From assembly GCA_919903055.1 (NCBI GenBank), contig CAKKSB010000114.1:1-34373 (forward strand): a stretch of 34,373 nt of DNA, given 5' to 3'. The notes under the pieces are model-generated. The model had not been told where the DNA came from. It did no database searches and saw nothing but the letters and a program-made list of their open reading frames with translations. Below are positions 1 to 9,117 of the stretch, piece after piece (the first letter of the stretch is position 1; the number at the start of each line of letters is the position of its first letter). Made by a program: the position numbers and the translations under genes. Source of the stretch: Gammaproteobacteria bacterium (lineage in GTDB: Bacteria; Pseudomonadota; Gammaproteobacteria; DRLM01).

Positions 1-339
1 CACATACCCCACGTGCACCCGTCCGAAAAACGGCAGCATGTGGTGTTCGCACTGGGAATAAAATTCGACGTCCTTGACGATCACCATCTCGTTGCAATCG
101 TCGACGAACAGCGCGCCCTGCACCACGTCCTGCACGGTCTGGCCGTAACCGCTGGTGAGAAAACTCAAGGCGGCGGCGATGCGTTCCGGCGTGCGTTTGA
201 GGCCGTCGCGCTCGGGATTTTCACCCAGCCCCACCAGCAGCTCGCGCACCAGGGGCGCCAAGGCCTGTTCCTGCGGCGTGACGGGCTCGGCCCGGGCATC
301 GTAACGGCGTAGGCCGCTGACCTGCGGTTTCTGGCTCAT
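1..339 (-). CDS. folE: GTP cyclohydrolase I, partial (C-terminal part lies beyond the window start)
   Basis: Reverse-strand translation MSQKPQVSGLRRYDAR...LLVGLGENPERDGLKRTPERIAAALSFLTSGYGQ...VKDVEFYSQCEHHMLPFFGRVHVGYV; the CEHHMLPF motif is typical of FolE. Confidence 0.93.
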   Translation of the reverse strand, partial: MSQKPQVSGLRRYDARAEPVTPQEQALAPLVRELLVGLGENPERDGLKRTPERIAAALSFLTSGYGQTVQDVVQGALFVDDCNEMVIVKDVEFYSQCEHHMLPFFGRVHVGYV

Positions 340-578
340 GAGTGTCTCCGCATTGCAGTGAAAAAGATTCGGTGCCGTCCGGTCCGTGGAACCGGCGGGA
401 CTGGCTATATGGATTAGTGAAACTCGAAGTATATACCAGAGCGGCGGGATACGATGATCGGGCAAGCACGGCGGCCTTTCAACCTCACGGAAACAGGTAT
501 AACTCGCCGCGGCCTGGGCCGCCGTGCGCGCCTCTGCCATACTCACCGCCATCATCACGAAGGACGGGGTATCCGGCG

Positions 579-1466
579 ATGCGCTTAATCACCTGCGACT
601 ATCGCGGACAAATCCACATAGGCGCGGTGGAGGGCGAGACCGCCGTCCTGCCCGCCCGGGATGGGACGGCGGCCGATGACATGCTCGGTCTGATAGCGGC
701 CGGCCCGCCGTACTGGCGGCGTTTCGCCGCCGAGGTGGTCGCGAGTCCGCCGCCGCACCGGGTGCCGCTCAGCGAGCTGACGCTGTTGGCGCCCATCCCG
801 CGCCCGCGCAAAAACATCATATGCCTGGGTTTGAATTACGCCGACCACGCCGCGGAGTCCCTCGCCGCCCACGGCCGCGAACTCGTGTTGCCCGAACATC
901 CGGTGGTGTTCACCAAGGCCGTCACCAGCGTCACCGGGCCTACGGCCGATATCACGCTGGACGAGGCGGTGACCACGCAACTGGATTGGGAAGTGGAACT
1001 GGCGGTGATCATCGGCCGCGGCGGCCGGGGCATCGCCGCCGAACGCGCGCTCGAGCATGTCTTCGGCTACACGGTGATCAACGACCTGTCGGCCCGCGAC
1101 CTGCAATTCCGCCACAAGCAATATTTTCTCGGCAAAAGCCTGGATGGTGCCTGTCCGATGGGACCGTGGATCGTCACCGCCGACGAGATCGCCGACCCCC
1201 AGCAACTCGACCTGCGTTGCTGGGTCAACGGCGAGTTGAAACAGGCGGCCAATACCCGGCGGCAAATATTTTCCATCGCCGAAACCATCGCGGTGTTGTC
1301 GCGGGGCATGAGCCTGGAACCCGGCGACATCATCGCCACCGGCACGCCGGCCGGGGTCGGTTTCGCCCGCACCCCGCCGCAGTTTTTGCGGGCGGGCGAT
1401 GTGGTGGAGTGCGAGGTGGAAGGCATCGGCCGGCTGCGCAATCGGATCGTCGCCGGCGGCGGATAG
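579..1466 (+). CDS. Fumarylacetoacetate hydrolase family protein
   Basis: MRLITCDYRGQIHIGAVEG...KNIICLGLNYADHAAE...DWEVELAVIIGRGGRGI...GYTVINDLSARDLQ...GKSLDGACPMGPWIVTADEI...GDIIATGTPAGVGFARTPP; FAH-fold motifs. The ORF track extends upstream, but ATG 579 fits the conserved N-terminus. Confidence 0.9.
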   Translation: MRLITCDYRGQIHIGAVEGETAVLPARDGTAADDMLGLIAAGPPYWRRFAAEVVASPPPHRVPLSELTLLAPIPRPRKNIICLGLNYADHAAESLAAHGRELVLPEHPVVFTKAVTSVTGPTADITLDEAVTTQLDWEVELAVIIGRGGRGIAAERALEHVFGYTVINDLSARDLQFRHKQYFLGKSLDGACPMGPWIVTADEIADPQQLDLRCWVNGELKQAANTRRQIFSIAETIAVLSRGMSLEPGDIIATGTPAGVGFARTPPQFLRAGDVVECEVEGIGRLRNRIVAGGG

Positions 1467-1646
1467 GATTGCCCCCCAAACCTTCCCCCTGAAGAGAAAG
1501 GGAAACAGCGTCACCCGCGCGGGCCGACATCCCGAAATGCGGGTTGCGAATCGGCCCGTGGCTATCGGTCCACGCCGGCACGAAGGTTCAAACGACGGTA
1601 TATATTTTTATCGATGCGGGTCCGCGACCCGATTTGCTCGGCGTGC

Positions 1647-2858
1647 TTACGGCCGCGGCGGAAACTTCGCCACCAATTCCTTGCGCTGATCGCCGCGTAG
1701 CACGGTGAGCGGCAGCCAAGCGCCGGGGAGCATGGCCTGCACCTTGGCGATGACGTCGTCCACTTCCGCGACACGATGGCCGGCGATTTCCACGATGCGG
1801 TCGCCTTCCTTGACACCGCTGGCCTCGGCCACGCTGCGTTCGATGAGTTTCACCACTTTGACACCGCCTTCGATGGGCTCCAGAAACACGCCCAATCTCG
1901 GCTTATCCGGTTCTTGCTCCGCGGTGTCCGGCGCCAAACCGAACACCGCGTAAGCGAAACCGGGCACCATTTCCTCGCAAGCGATTTGCTCGTCCCAAGG
2001 AATGAGAGAGGCCGTGTCGGCCATCCCCAATTCCGTCAGCTGATGCGGCACGCCGAAGTCGTAGACCATGTGGCCGGTACCCATCAATCCCACCACTAAA
2101 GGCGCGTGCTGACGTTTGGCCACCGCGGCGAGCGCCTCGGCCATGGCGCGGTCCCACAGCAGTTGGCCCTCGACGAAACGTTGGAACGCCTGCTTGTCCT
2201 CGTCTTTCAACTCGCCGGGCGGCCCGCCGTGCGAAGCTTGGGGACGGTGGGCGGCGAAACTGTTCGCCAGCATTTCCAGATAGTCGCGGCTGGCCGGCGC
2301 GGGATCGCTGATACCTTGCCGCGCCGCGGCATCGATGGCGGCCCACCCTTTGGCGCGCACCTCGCCCAGCAAGACGGGATTGACGTTGATGGCGTGCATC
2401 GGGATACGATTGATGCGGGCGAAATGAAAAATGGGCAGATAAAGGCCGGCATCGAAACGCCAGCCGCTTTGCCAATGGGTTTGTTGCAGGAATTCCTTTT
2501 CGGTCAATTCGCCGGCCACCCAGCGGTCGAGCACCGGTTGCGCTTCGCGGGGAAACATTTCCAGCCCGATCGCCAGCGCGGGTTGCAAGGCGAACAGGCC
2601 GGCGAGCATTTGCAATTGCCAGCGGTGGTGATCGGCATTGGTGTGATGCTCGCCCAGCAGCACGATCCGCCGCTGGCTGAGCTGTTTCAACAGCACATCG
2701 TTGGCGACGGGTTTGCCGTCCTCCATCCGCAGCCATTCGCCCGGTTTGATGCAGGCGGGCATTGCCTCCGTCCATCCCGGCCGGCCGCCCAGCAGACACA
2801 CGGCACCGAACAGCATCGCCATTAGCGGCCATCCGCCGCGCGTCCGTTTTATCGTCAT
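1647..2858 (-). CDS. ChaN family (haem-uptake/TIKI-like) protein with C-terminal PDZ domain
   Basis: N-terminal signal-like segment; RRIVLLGEHHTNADHHRWQLQML, IGLEMFPREAQPVLDRW; C-terminal PDZ-like GVFLEPIEGGVKVVKLIERSVAEASGVKEGDRIVEIAGHRVAEVDDV. Start set at MTIKRTRGG. Confidence 0.8.
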   Translation of the reverse strand: MTIKRTRGGWPLMAMLFGAVCLLGGRPGWTEAMPACIKPGEWLRMEDGKPVANDVLLKQLSQRRIVLLGEHHTNADHHRWQLQMLAGLFALQPALAIGLEMFPREAQPVLDRWVAGELTEKEFLQQTHWQSGWRFDAGLYLPIFHFARINRIPMHAINVNPVLLGEVRAKGWAAIDAAARQGISDPAPASRDYLEMLANSFAAHRPQASHGGPPGELKDEDKQAFQRFVEGQLLWDRAMAEALAAVAKRQHAPLVVGLMGTGHMVYDFGVPHQLTELGMADTASLIPWDEQIACEEMVPGFAYAVFGLAPDTAEQEPDKPRLGVFLEPIEGGVKVVKLIERSVAEASGVKEGDRIVEIAGHRVAEVDDVIAKVQAMLPGAWLPLTVLRGDQRKELVAKFPPRP

Positions 2859-2960
2859 GCCGCGTCCCTCTCCTCGTGCCTCGTCCCCGGCCGCGTGGCC
2901 GCGCCAAAAAATCAAGATAACCGACTCCTCCATCGTGGGCAAACGGCGTCGCGTAGCGGT

Positions 2961-5384
2961 TCAGCGGACGCCGGCCCCGCTCATCAAGCTCTGCATCACG
3001 GCGTCGAGCGCGCGATCGAACATTCCGATCTTTTCCACTATGCGCGCGCGTCCCGCGCGCAAGTCGGCGGCTAATTCGGCGAGATTATGTTCCACCACCA
3101 CTTTGTAGCGGCGATCGACGAATACATATTGGCCGAGCACCACGCTCTTCCAGCCCAGTTTGCCGCGGCGCCGTTTATCGCCCTGGACGAACTCCAGCCA
3201 AGTACTCACGGCCATCGTCCGGGCCTGCTCGGTAAACTCGTCTTCAACCAGCTCTTCCGCGAACTCGAATGGCGACTCCTCCAGCGTGGCCGGCGCGGAC
3301 CTGAATTCATCACCATGCGCCGGCCGTGCCAGATCGGCGGCCGCATCTTTATCGTCAACCGGAGCCATGGCTTGCTGGATGGAACGGATCATGTCCGTCA
3401 CGTCCTGGGAGGCCGGTGCACGGTCCGGCAGCGCCGGGGCCGCTACACCGACGTCGGGCGGCGGCGCCTCGCCGCGCAAACAAGCCATGTGGATGGGCTG
3501 CAAACCGTTGAGCACCGCATCCATCTCCGCCGGCTGGCAACCGACGGCGCTCATGCCGTCTTGCAGCCCGCTCAATAACCGCGGCAACAAGGCCACCATG
3601 CGCCGCCGCTCATCGCCGCTGGGCTTGGGTTCCACGCTCCACAATAAATCGTCCATCAATTGGACGCGACGCCGCCACGAATCGCCTTCGGCGTCTTCGT
3701 CGGCGGCCACTTGTTCCAAAGCCCGCCGCCAGGTGTTGCGCAAAAAATCGCGTACCAGGCGCGGCGCTTCGACCCCATCCAAACGTAGCTCGACGGTTTC
3801 AAAAGCGCGTTTTTCGGGAACGATCAGTTCTTCGGCCATCGCAGTCCGCGGCGATTCTTCCTGCACCGGTTCCTCATCGTCCACCTCGACGGTCAGAAAA
3901 GCGGTGAAATCGGCGAGCAGCTCGGCGAATACACTGGGATCGGTTTGATACTCTTTCAGTACCCGGCCGACCAAGTATTCCATCTTCTCGAAACGGCGCT
4001 GTTGTGTAAGCGGCTCTTTGTCGTTCCAACCGATGCTGGCGTGACCCAGGCTGTTCAACAAGCGGCGAGCGGGGTGTTGTTTGTTGGCGAAGAATTCCTT
4101 GTCGACGATGGCGACTTTGAGTATGGGAATTTGCAGTTGATTGAGCAAACGCTTCACCGACTCCGGAATACTGGTCTCGTCGAGTATGAACTCGAAGATC
4201 ATCCCGATGACGTCGATGGTGTTGTCGGTGACCGGATCGATGGTCTTGCCCAGCGCCGAATCGCCGATCCGCTCCAATAAACTCGATTTGATATAAGCGA
4301 TGGCGGCGTGGCCCGCCGTCATCTCCGGCGGCGGAGGCGGCAGCTGCTGCAATAAAGACAACCCTTCGATCAACACCGCGGCCGCCACCGGCGCTGCCGG
4401 GAGCGCACTACCGCCGCCGCTACCAGCAATGCCGTGGCCGGTGCCGGCCGCGCCGCCCGGCATTGACCCGCCGCCCACCGCCGTCGCGCCGCCGTATTTT
4501 TTGAGATTCATCAAGCGTTGCAGGGTATGGTAGACGTCCGCGCCGTCGCCTCCCGCCTCGCCGCCCATCATCCCCGGCAGGGAAGAAACGGGTACCGGCA
4601 GCAAGCTGTTACCGGCGGCCATGCCCGTCGCTTCTTCGGCGGCGTGGGGACGTTCCGCGGCGGCGTTCGAACGCACCGGCACCGCGGACTTGAGCTGCGG
4701 CAATATCCCGGCATCGGCCAGCACGCCGTTGAGCTTGTCGTAGAGTTCGCCGAAGTTTTTCGCCGCGTGTTTTTCGAAGAGCTTATAGATAATCAACTTG
4801 ATCTCGACGCCGAGTTCAATGCCGCCCAGCGCGTCGCGAAACGCGTGACAAATCGCGTCGGGCGCCAGCGGATGGGTCTCCCCTTCAAAGGTGACGCCCT
4901 CCGCCAGCAAGGTATACCGTTGACTAAGCCCGTACAGGCCATTGCTGAATCGTTCCTGAGCCTTGCCGACCATTCCTTCGACGGCCAGTGATTCTTCCAG
5001 TTCTTTTTCGCCGATCAGAGACAAGCCGCCGCTCTGCGGCGTACGGCCGCCAGGCTTACCCGCCGCCGTCACCAACGCGCGACGCAAACGATGGTCGTGT
5101 TCCCGCAGCGCACCGTCGAGAAAAGCCTGGGCTATGGCCTGGCGCTTGATCCGTAATTCGCGCAGCGCATCGAAATAGCGGGCAGCGCCGCCATCCGCCT
5201 CGCCCTGCTGATTGCTGCGGTCGAACAGGAGATCATCGGTTTTGTCGAACACCTCTTTGATCGATTCCCGCAGGGTGTTCTCGGCGATTTGCCGGCAGCG
5301 CAGCAGCAATGCCCGTTCCTGGGAAACCCCGCTCTCCCGCGGACTTCGCGCACCGATATTCACTACCTTGTCACGCTCTCCCAT
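2961..5384 (-). CDS. DUF1631 family protein
   Basis: Long single ORF; conserved-looking N- and C-termini (LLLRCRQIAENTLRESIKEVFDKTDDLLFD; WLEFVQGDKRRRGKLGWKSVVLGQYVFVDRRYKVVVEHNLAELAADLRAGRARIVE). ATG 5384 has GGAG about 5 nt upstream. Confidence 0.75.
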   Translation of the reverse strand: MGERDKVVNIGARSPRESGVSQERALLLRCRQIAENTLRESIKEVFDKTDDLLFDRSNQQGEADGGAARYFDALRELRIKRQAIAQAFLDGALREHDHRLRRALVTAAGKPGGRTPQSGGLSLIGEKELEESLAVEGMVGKAQERFSNGLYGLSQRYTLLAEGVTFEGETHPLAPDAICHAFRDALGGIELGVEIKLIIYKLFEKHAAKNFGELYDKLNGVLADAGILPQLKSAVPVRSNAAAERPHAAEEATGMAAGNSLLPVPVSSLPGMMGGEAGGDGADVYHTLQRLMNLKKYGGATAVGGGSMPGGAAGTGHGIAGSGGGSALPAAPVAAAVLIEGLSLLQQLPPPPPEMTAGHAAIAYIKSSLLERIGDSALGKTIDPVTDNTIDVIGMIFEFILDETSIPESVKRLLNQLQIPILKVAIVDKEFFANKQHPARRLLNSLGHASIGWNDKEPLTQQRRFEKMEYLVGRVLKEYQTDPSVFAELLADFTAFLTVEVDDEEPVQEESPRTAMAEELIVPEKRAFETVELRLDGVEAPRLVRDFLRNTWRRALEQVAADEDAEGDSWRRRVQLMDDLLWSVEPKPSGDERRRMVALLPRLLSGLQDGMSAVGCQPAEMDAVLNGLQPIHMACLRGEAPPPDVGVAAPALPDRAPASQDVTDMIRSIQQAMAPVDDKDAAADLARPAHGDEFRSAPATLEESPFEFAEELVEDEFTEQARTMAVSTWLEFVQGDKRRRGKLGWKSVVLGQYVFVDRRYKVVVEHNLAELAADLRAGRARIVEKIGMFDRALDAVMQSLMSGAGVR

Positions 5385-5683
5385 AGGTACTCCGACTGTC
5401 ATCCTTTCAAACCAAAGGTAATATTTACATTACTTATCGGCCGCGTAAGGGGTTTCTTTCAGTCCGCTTCATTTCTTAGCGCCTAGTGCCGTCTCTCTTC
5501 GGAGACGATATTTTTATTATATAATTCAATATATTAATATCTAGTTGGGCAGGTACGTCTCTCAGGGGCGACTCTTTGATAAGGGAAAACCCTTTTTTTC
5601 GGGGCGGGGGCGATTATTTTTTAAACAAGCTATTGATATTTAATGGATAGATATTTATTGGCATATCGCTTGCTATCTTGTAA

Positions 5684-5845
5684 GTATCCGGCGGAGGGCT
5701 CCCCGTCCCCCGGCGGACCTTCCTGGATACCCGTCCCACCCACGGTTTCCCTGACCGCGAAGGGTATCCTGAACCAACTGTAGAGCGTCTTCGTTCATCC
5801 CTCCTTGAGCGATCGCGCTGCCCTAACCGGGCAGCGCTTTTTTTT
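5684..5845 (+). ncRNA. Candidate orphan plus-strand RNA ending at a strong intrinsic terminator
   Basis: No plausible ORF; extended -10-like TGCTATCTT at 5671-5679; complementary blocks GTATCC (5684-5689), GGATACCC (5725-5732), GGGTATCC (5762-5769); terminator 5815-5845. Confidence 0.4.
5815..5845 (+). terminator. Rho-independent terminator on the plus strand
   Basis: GCGCTGCCC-TAACC-GGGCAGCGC followed by eight T; perfect 9-bp stem; the T-tract is on the plus strand only. Confidence 0.85.
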
Positions 5846-5854
5846 ACGCGGAGC

Positions 5855-6619
5855 TTAAACGGTCCACCGAGGATCGTAACGATAAAAGCCCGCGAGTTGC
5901 GGATAAAGCGAGGGAAAGCATTCCGCCACCACGGCGGGCGTTTCGAAGAACGCTTCGGTCATCACCGCAAAAAATTCCGCGGGATCTTCCGCGCCGTAGG
6001 GATCGAGTATCACCGCGTCGTCGCGGTCCACTTGTTCGCAAAAGGCGTGGTACGCCGCGGACCACGCTTGCGCCCAATCCTGTACGCGCATCTCGCGGTG
6101 CAGCGGAGGAAACCCGTTGGCATCACCGTTGAGCATATCGAGCTTGTGGGCCATTTCGTGGATGACCACGTTGTAGCCGTCGCGCTGCGGCGCGGATTCC
6201 TCGACATCGGCCCGCGATAATATCAACGGGCCGCGGGTCCAAGCCTCGCCGGCCGAAACCTGCCGCCAACTGTGCACTACCCCGGCCTCGTCCATCTCCT
6301 GATGGCGGGTGACGAAGGTATCGGGATACACGATCACTTCCCGCCAACCGGTGTAATAATCGATATCCAAATGGAGTATGGGCACGCAGGCTTGAACGGC
6401 GATGAGCAGGCGCAGCTCATCGCTGATTTCACCGCCACCGGCGGCGGCGAAGCGTTTGGCACGCAGAAAAAACACCGCCTGCTCACGCAACCGGGCCAGC
6501 GCAGCGGCCGGCCACTCTTCCAGCAAGCCCACGCTCCGCACCGCCGCCGCCCACTGTTCGGCCGTAAAACCGGGATCACGCAAGGCGCGCCGCCGCCACC
6601 AGGCCTTCACGCCCAGCAT
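5855..6619 (-). CDS. mtfA: MtfA-type zinc-dependent peptidase (M90)
   Basis: HEMAHKLDMLNGDANGFPPLH, YGAEDPAEFFAVMTEAFFETP; MtfA/DUF980 architecture. Confidence 0.88.
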   Translation of the reverse strand: MLGVKAWWRRRALRDPGFTAEQWAAAVRSVGLLEEWPAAALARLREQAVFFLRAKRFAAAGGGEISDELRLLIAVQACVPILHLDIDYYTGWREVIVYPDTFVTRHQEMDEAGVVHSWRQVSAGEAWTRGPLILSRADVEESAPQRDGYNVVIHEMAHKLDMLNGDANGFPPLHREMRVQDWAQAWSAAYHAFCEQVDRDDAVILDPYGAEDPAEFFAVMTEAFFETPAVVAECFPSLYPQLAGFYRYDPRWTV

Positions 6620-6674
6620 TCACGGCCCTGGCGTCTTCGCCTGTTCACCTTGCGCATCGGAATACGGCCATCCG

Positions 6675-7610
6675 TTACATATCCACTCCGGCGCCGCGCA
6701 AGGCCGTGCGCACCGCGTCGGTGGCGTCGAGGACCATACGAATCGCGACCGGATAATCTCCCTGCTTGGCGGTGAGCCCGGCTTGTTGCACCATCCATTG
6801 CGCCTTGTCCATCAAGGCCAGCATTTCGGAAATGGTTTGCGGCGGCGGCGAACGCATGTCGATGGCGACGGGAATCAAATCCGCGTAGCCCTGATAACGC
6901 TGCAGCTCATAGTGGTACTCGCCCTCGGCGGTATCGATTTTTAATTCATGGACGAGAGTGCGGTGATTGAGCATGCCGCGCAAGGCGCCGGTGATCGCCT
7001 GCTGGGCATTAATCAAAAAGGCGTTGGCGGTCACGTAGTCGCCGCCCAGCGCGGCGCGATCGCCGTCGCGTACCCAGCCCGCCACCGTATCGGTATCGAA
7101 ACCCACTACCGCGGTCTTGCCTTCCTCGGCGCTCAAACGGCTCGAGTTGCGTTGATGCGCCTGCTGGAACACCTCGATGCCTTGCCGCAAGGTCTGATAA
7201 CGCAGTTGTTCGGCGCGGCGGTCGTCTTCGTCATCGCTGGGCAAGCGCCGCGAGGCCTCCATCAGCAGCGCCATGACTTCCCGCGACCACTGCTCGGCCT
7301 GCGCGGTATCGCCGGCCTGCGCCGCCGTCTTAGCTTTGGCCAAGCGGGCACGCAATTGCGACAGCAATTGCTTTACTTCGGGATCGGCTGAGGCGGTCAA
7401 TCGCAAACCGGTCTGCGATCGCAGCAAACTCTCGATATAAACCAGTCGTTGCGCCACCGGCGTGGAAGACTGCACTCCGCCCGGAGCGCGCGCCGCCACC
7501 GGCGTGGAAGCGAAGACAGGGTTATTCGCTCCGCACATGACGCACCAGATCATCACGCCCAACCTTAAACCCCGCGCGGGACGCCCGCCGCTCAACTTCA
7601 TGAAAAACAT
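6675..7610 (-). CDS. Predicted exported hypothetical protein
   Basis: N-terminal hydrophobic signal-like segment (LRLGVMIWCVMCGANNPVFA), then a helical, Gln/Ala/Arg-rich protein; family not recognised. Confidence 0.6.
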   Translation of the reverse strand: MFFMKLSGGRPARGLRLGVMIWCVMCGANNPVFASTPVAARAPGGVQSSTPVAQRLVYIESLLRSQTGLRLTASADPEVKQLLSQLRARLAKAKTAAQAGDTAQAEQWSREVMALLMEASRRLPSDDEDDRRAEQLRYQTLRQGIEVFQQAHQRNSSRLSAEEGKTAVVGFDTDTVAGWVRDGDRAALGGDYVTANAFLINAQQAITGALRGMLNHRTLVHELKIDTAEGEYHYELQRYQGYADLIPVAIDMRSPPPQTISEMLALMDKAQWMVQQAGLTAKQGDYPVAIRMVLDATDAVRTALRGAGVDM

Positions 7611-7789
7611 ATTGCCTCGCTGTTTGATGCTGACGTTTAAATTGCCACTGCTCTGCCGCATCCCAGCGCCGAATCAGGCTTACGTCCTGACACCTTTGTT
7701 AATCACCCGAACTCTCAACCGCGCTTACAACGCCAGAAATTTTCTTGGCGTGCTTGGCGGCGAACGTCGCTTCTTGAAAACGAACGCCC

Positions 7790-8290
7790 TTAAAACAGAT
7801 ATCCCAGCGTGAACATCGAAATATCCTCGTCCACTATCGTGTATTCCACTTCGACGCGGGTTTGATTATCAACCCGGTAACCCATCCCCAGTCCCGCGCT
7901 GACGCCGTTTTCTTTATTCTGCAAATTCACCCCCGCGGCGTTGAAGGTCACTTGCTCATGGAGAGCACCCGCTTTCAATTTAAAATAAACCTTGGCGGAA
8001 CTGCGATACACCCCGTACAAAGCCAAGGTGGTCATATCCCATTCCACATCGGACAGTGCGGTCTCGCCGGGAAACAAGGTGGTGGTGAGCTCCGCCTCGA
8101 TCGCGAAAGCGCGGCCGTAACCTACCGTGAGGCCGCCGATATAAGCCTCCTCCAACTCATCGACGTTCGGCATCAGCGCCCCGGCCTTGATTCCGAAATA
8201 GGCCGCCGAATCATCGCCGCGCGCCGCCGTGGCGAAAACCAGCGCCGTCGAACACAACAGCATGGAAAGTTTTTTTAAATTATTCACCAT
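7790..8290 (-). CDS. Outer-membrane beta-barrel (OmpA/porin-like) protein
   Basis: Signal peptide MVNNLKKLSMLLCSTALVFATAARG; AAYFGIKAGALMPN...YIGGLTVGYGRAFAIEAELTTTL...TRVEVEYTIVDEDISMFTLGYLF, terminal aromatic residue. Confidence 0.75.
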   Translation of the reverse strand: MVNNLKKLSMLLCSTALVFATAARGDDSAAYFGIKAGALMPNVDELEEAYIGGLTVGYGRAFAIEAELTTTLFPGETALSDVEWDMTTLALYGVYRSSAKVYFKLKAGALHEQVTFNAAGVNLQNKENGVSAGLGMGYRVDNQTRVEVEYTIVDEDISMFTLGYLF

Positions 8291-8312
8291 CGCTCCTGTC
8301 TGCCTGTCGGTC

Positions 8313-8660
8313 TCAGATAATATCGAGCACATTTTCGGGCGGACGCCCCAACACCGCTTTACCGCCCGCCACCACGATCGGCCGCTCGATGAGCAGCGGG
8401 TGTTCCACCATGGCCTTGATCAGCCCGGCATCGCTCAACGTCGGATTGTCCAAACCCAGCGACTTGTAAATTTTTTCCTTAGTGCGCAGCAATTGTCGAG
8501 GCTTGAGTTGCAACGCTGCCAATAACTTTTTCAGCGCGGCGGCATCGGGCGGCACATTGAGATAGTCGACGATGACCGGCTCGATGCCTTGTTCGCGCAA
8601 CAAGGCCAAGGTCTCGCGCGACTTGCCGCAGCGCGGGTTGTGATAAATCGTGACCTTCAT
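8313..8660 (-). CDS. arsC: Arsenate reductase (glutaredoxin-type), ArsC/Spx family
   Basis: MKVTIYHNPRCGKSRETLALLREQGIEPVIVDYLNVPP...RTKEKIYKSLGL...PLLIERPIVVAGGKAVLGRPPE. Confidence 0.88.
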   Translation of the reverse strand: MKVTIYHNPRCGKSRETLALLREQGIEPVIVDYLNVPPDAAALKKLLAALQLKPRQLLRTKEKIYKSLGLDNPTLSDAGLIKAMVEHPLLIERPIVVAGGKAVLGRPPENVLDII

Positions 8661-8751
8661 GATTAACCCTTCCTCAGATGCGCGTCATTGTAGCGCATCG
8701 CGCCGAATAGACTGTCCGGCCCGGAGGGTGATCGGCGCCACGGCGTATTAG

Positions 8752-9063
8752 TCAAGGCTCGGACACAGCGGGCGGCACGCCCAGCAAACCGTCGAGCTGA
8801 CCCGCGTTTTCCAGCCGTTGGAGATCCGCATAGCCGCCGATGGCCCGGCCGTTGATGAATATCTGCGGCACGGTGAACCTCCCGCCGGCGCGTTGCGCCA
8901 TCGCGTCGCGCGCCTCGTCGTCGCCGTCGATGGCATATTCGACAAAGGCCACGCCTTTGTTCCGCAGCAGGCGTTTCGCGGCCATGCAATACGAACAATA
9001 ACGCCAGGTATAAATCTCCACATGGGCGCCCGCCGGCAGCGCCTCCTGATTCACGTCACTCAT
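8752..9063 (-). CDS. grxC: Glutaredoxin 3
   Basis: VEIYTWRYCSYCMAAKRLLRNKGVAFVEYAIDGDDEARDAMAQRAGGRFTVPQIFINGRAIGGYADLQRLENAGQLDGLL; CSYC active site, TVPQIFI. Confidence 0.9.
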   Translation of the reverse strand: MSDVNQEALPAGAHVEIYTWRYCSYCMAAKRLLRNKGVAFVEYAIDGDDEARDAMAQRAGGRFTVPQIFINGRAIGGYADLQRLENAGQLDGLLGVPPAVSEP

Positions 9064-9117
9064 TTGTTACTCCGCCCCACTACTCACCACTACCGACCTC
9101 CGCCGCGCCGGATCGCT

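Noticed and set aside
585-1514. 309-aa minus-strand ORF opposite the FAH gene
   Set aside because: Shadow ORF; the plus-strand product has clear family motifs and this one does not.
4300-4560. Gly/Ala/Pro-rich stretch in the DUF1631 protein as a possible frameshift or repeat expansion
   Set aside because: The frame stays open and the segment looks like an ordinary low-complexity interdomain linker.
5684-5845. CsrB/RsmZ-like sponge RNA interpretation of the orphan RNA
   Set aside because: I count only about three GGA motifs in the predicted transcript, far below typical CsrB/RsmZ sponges, so I keep only the general ncRNA call.
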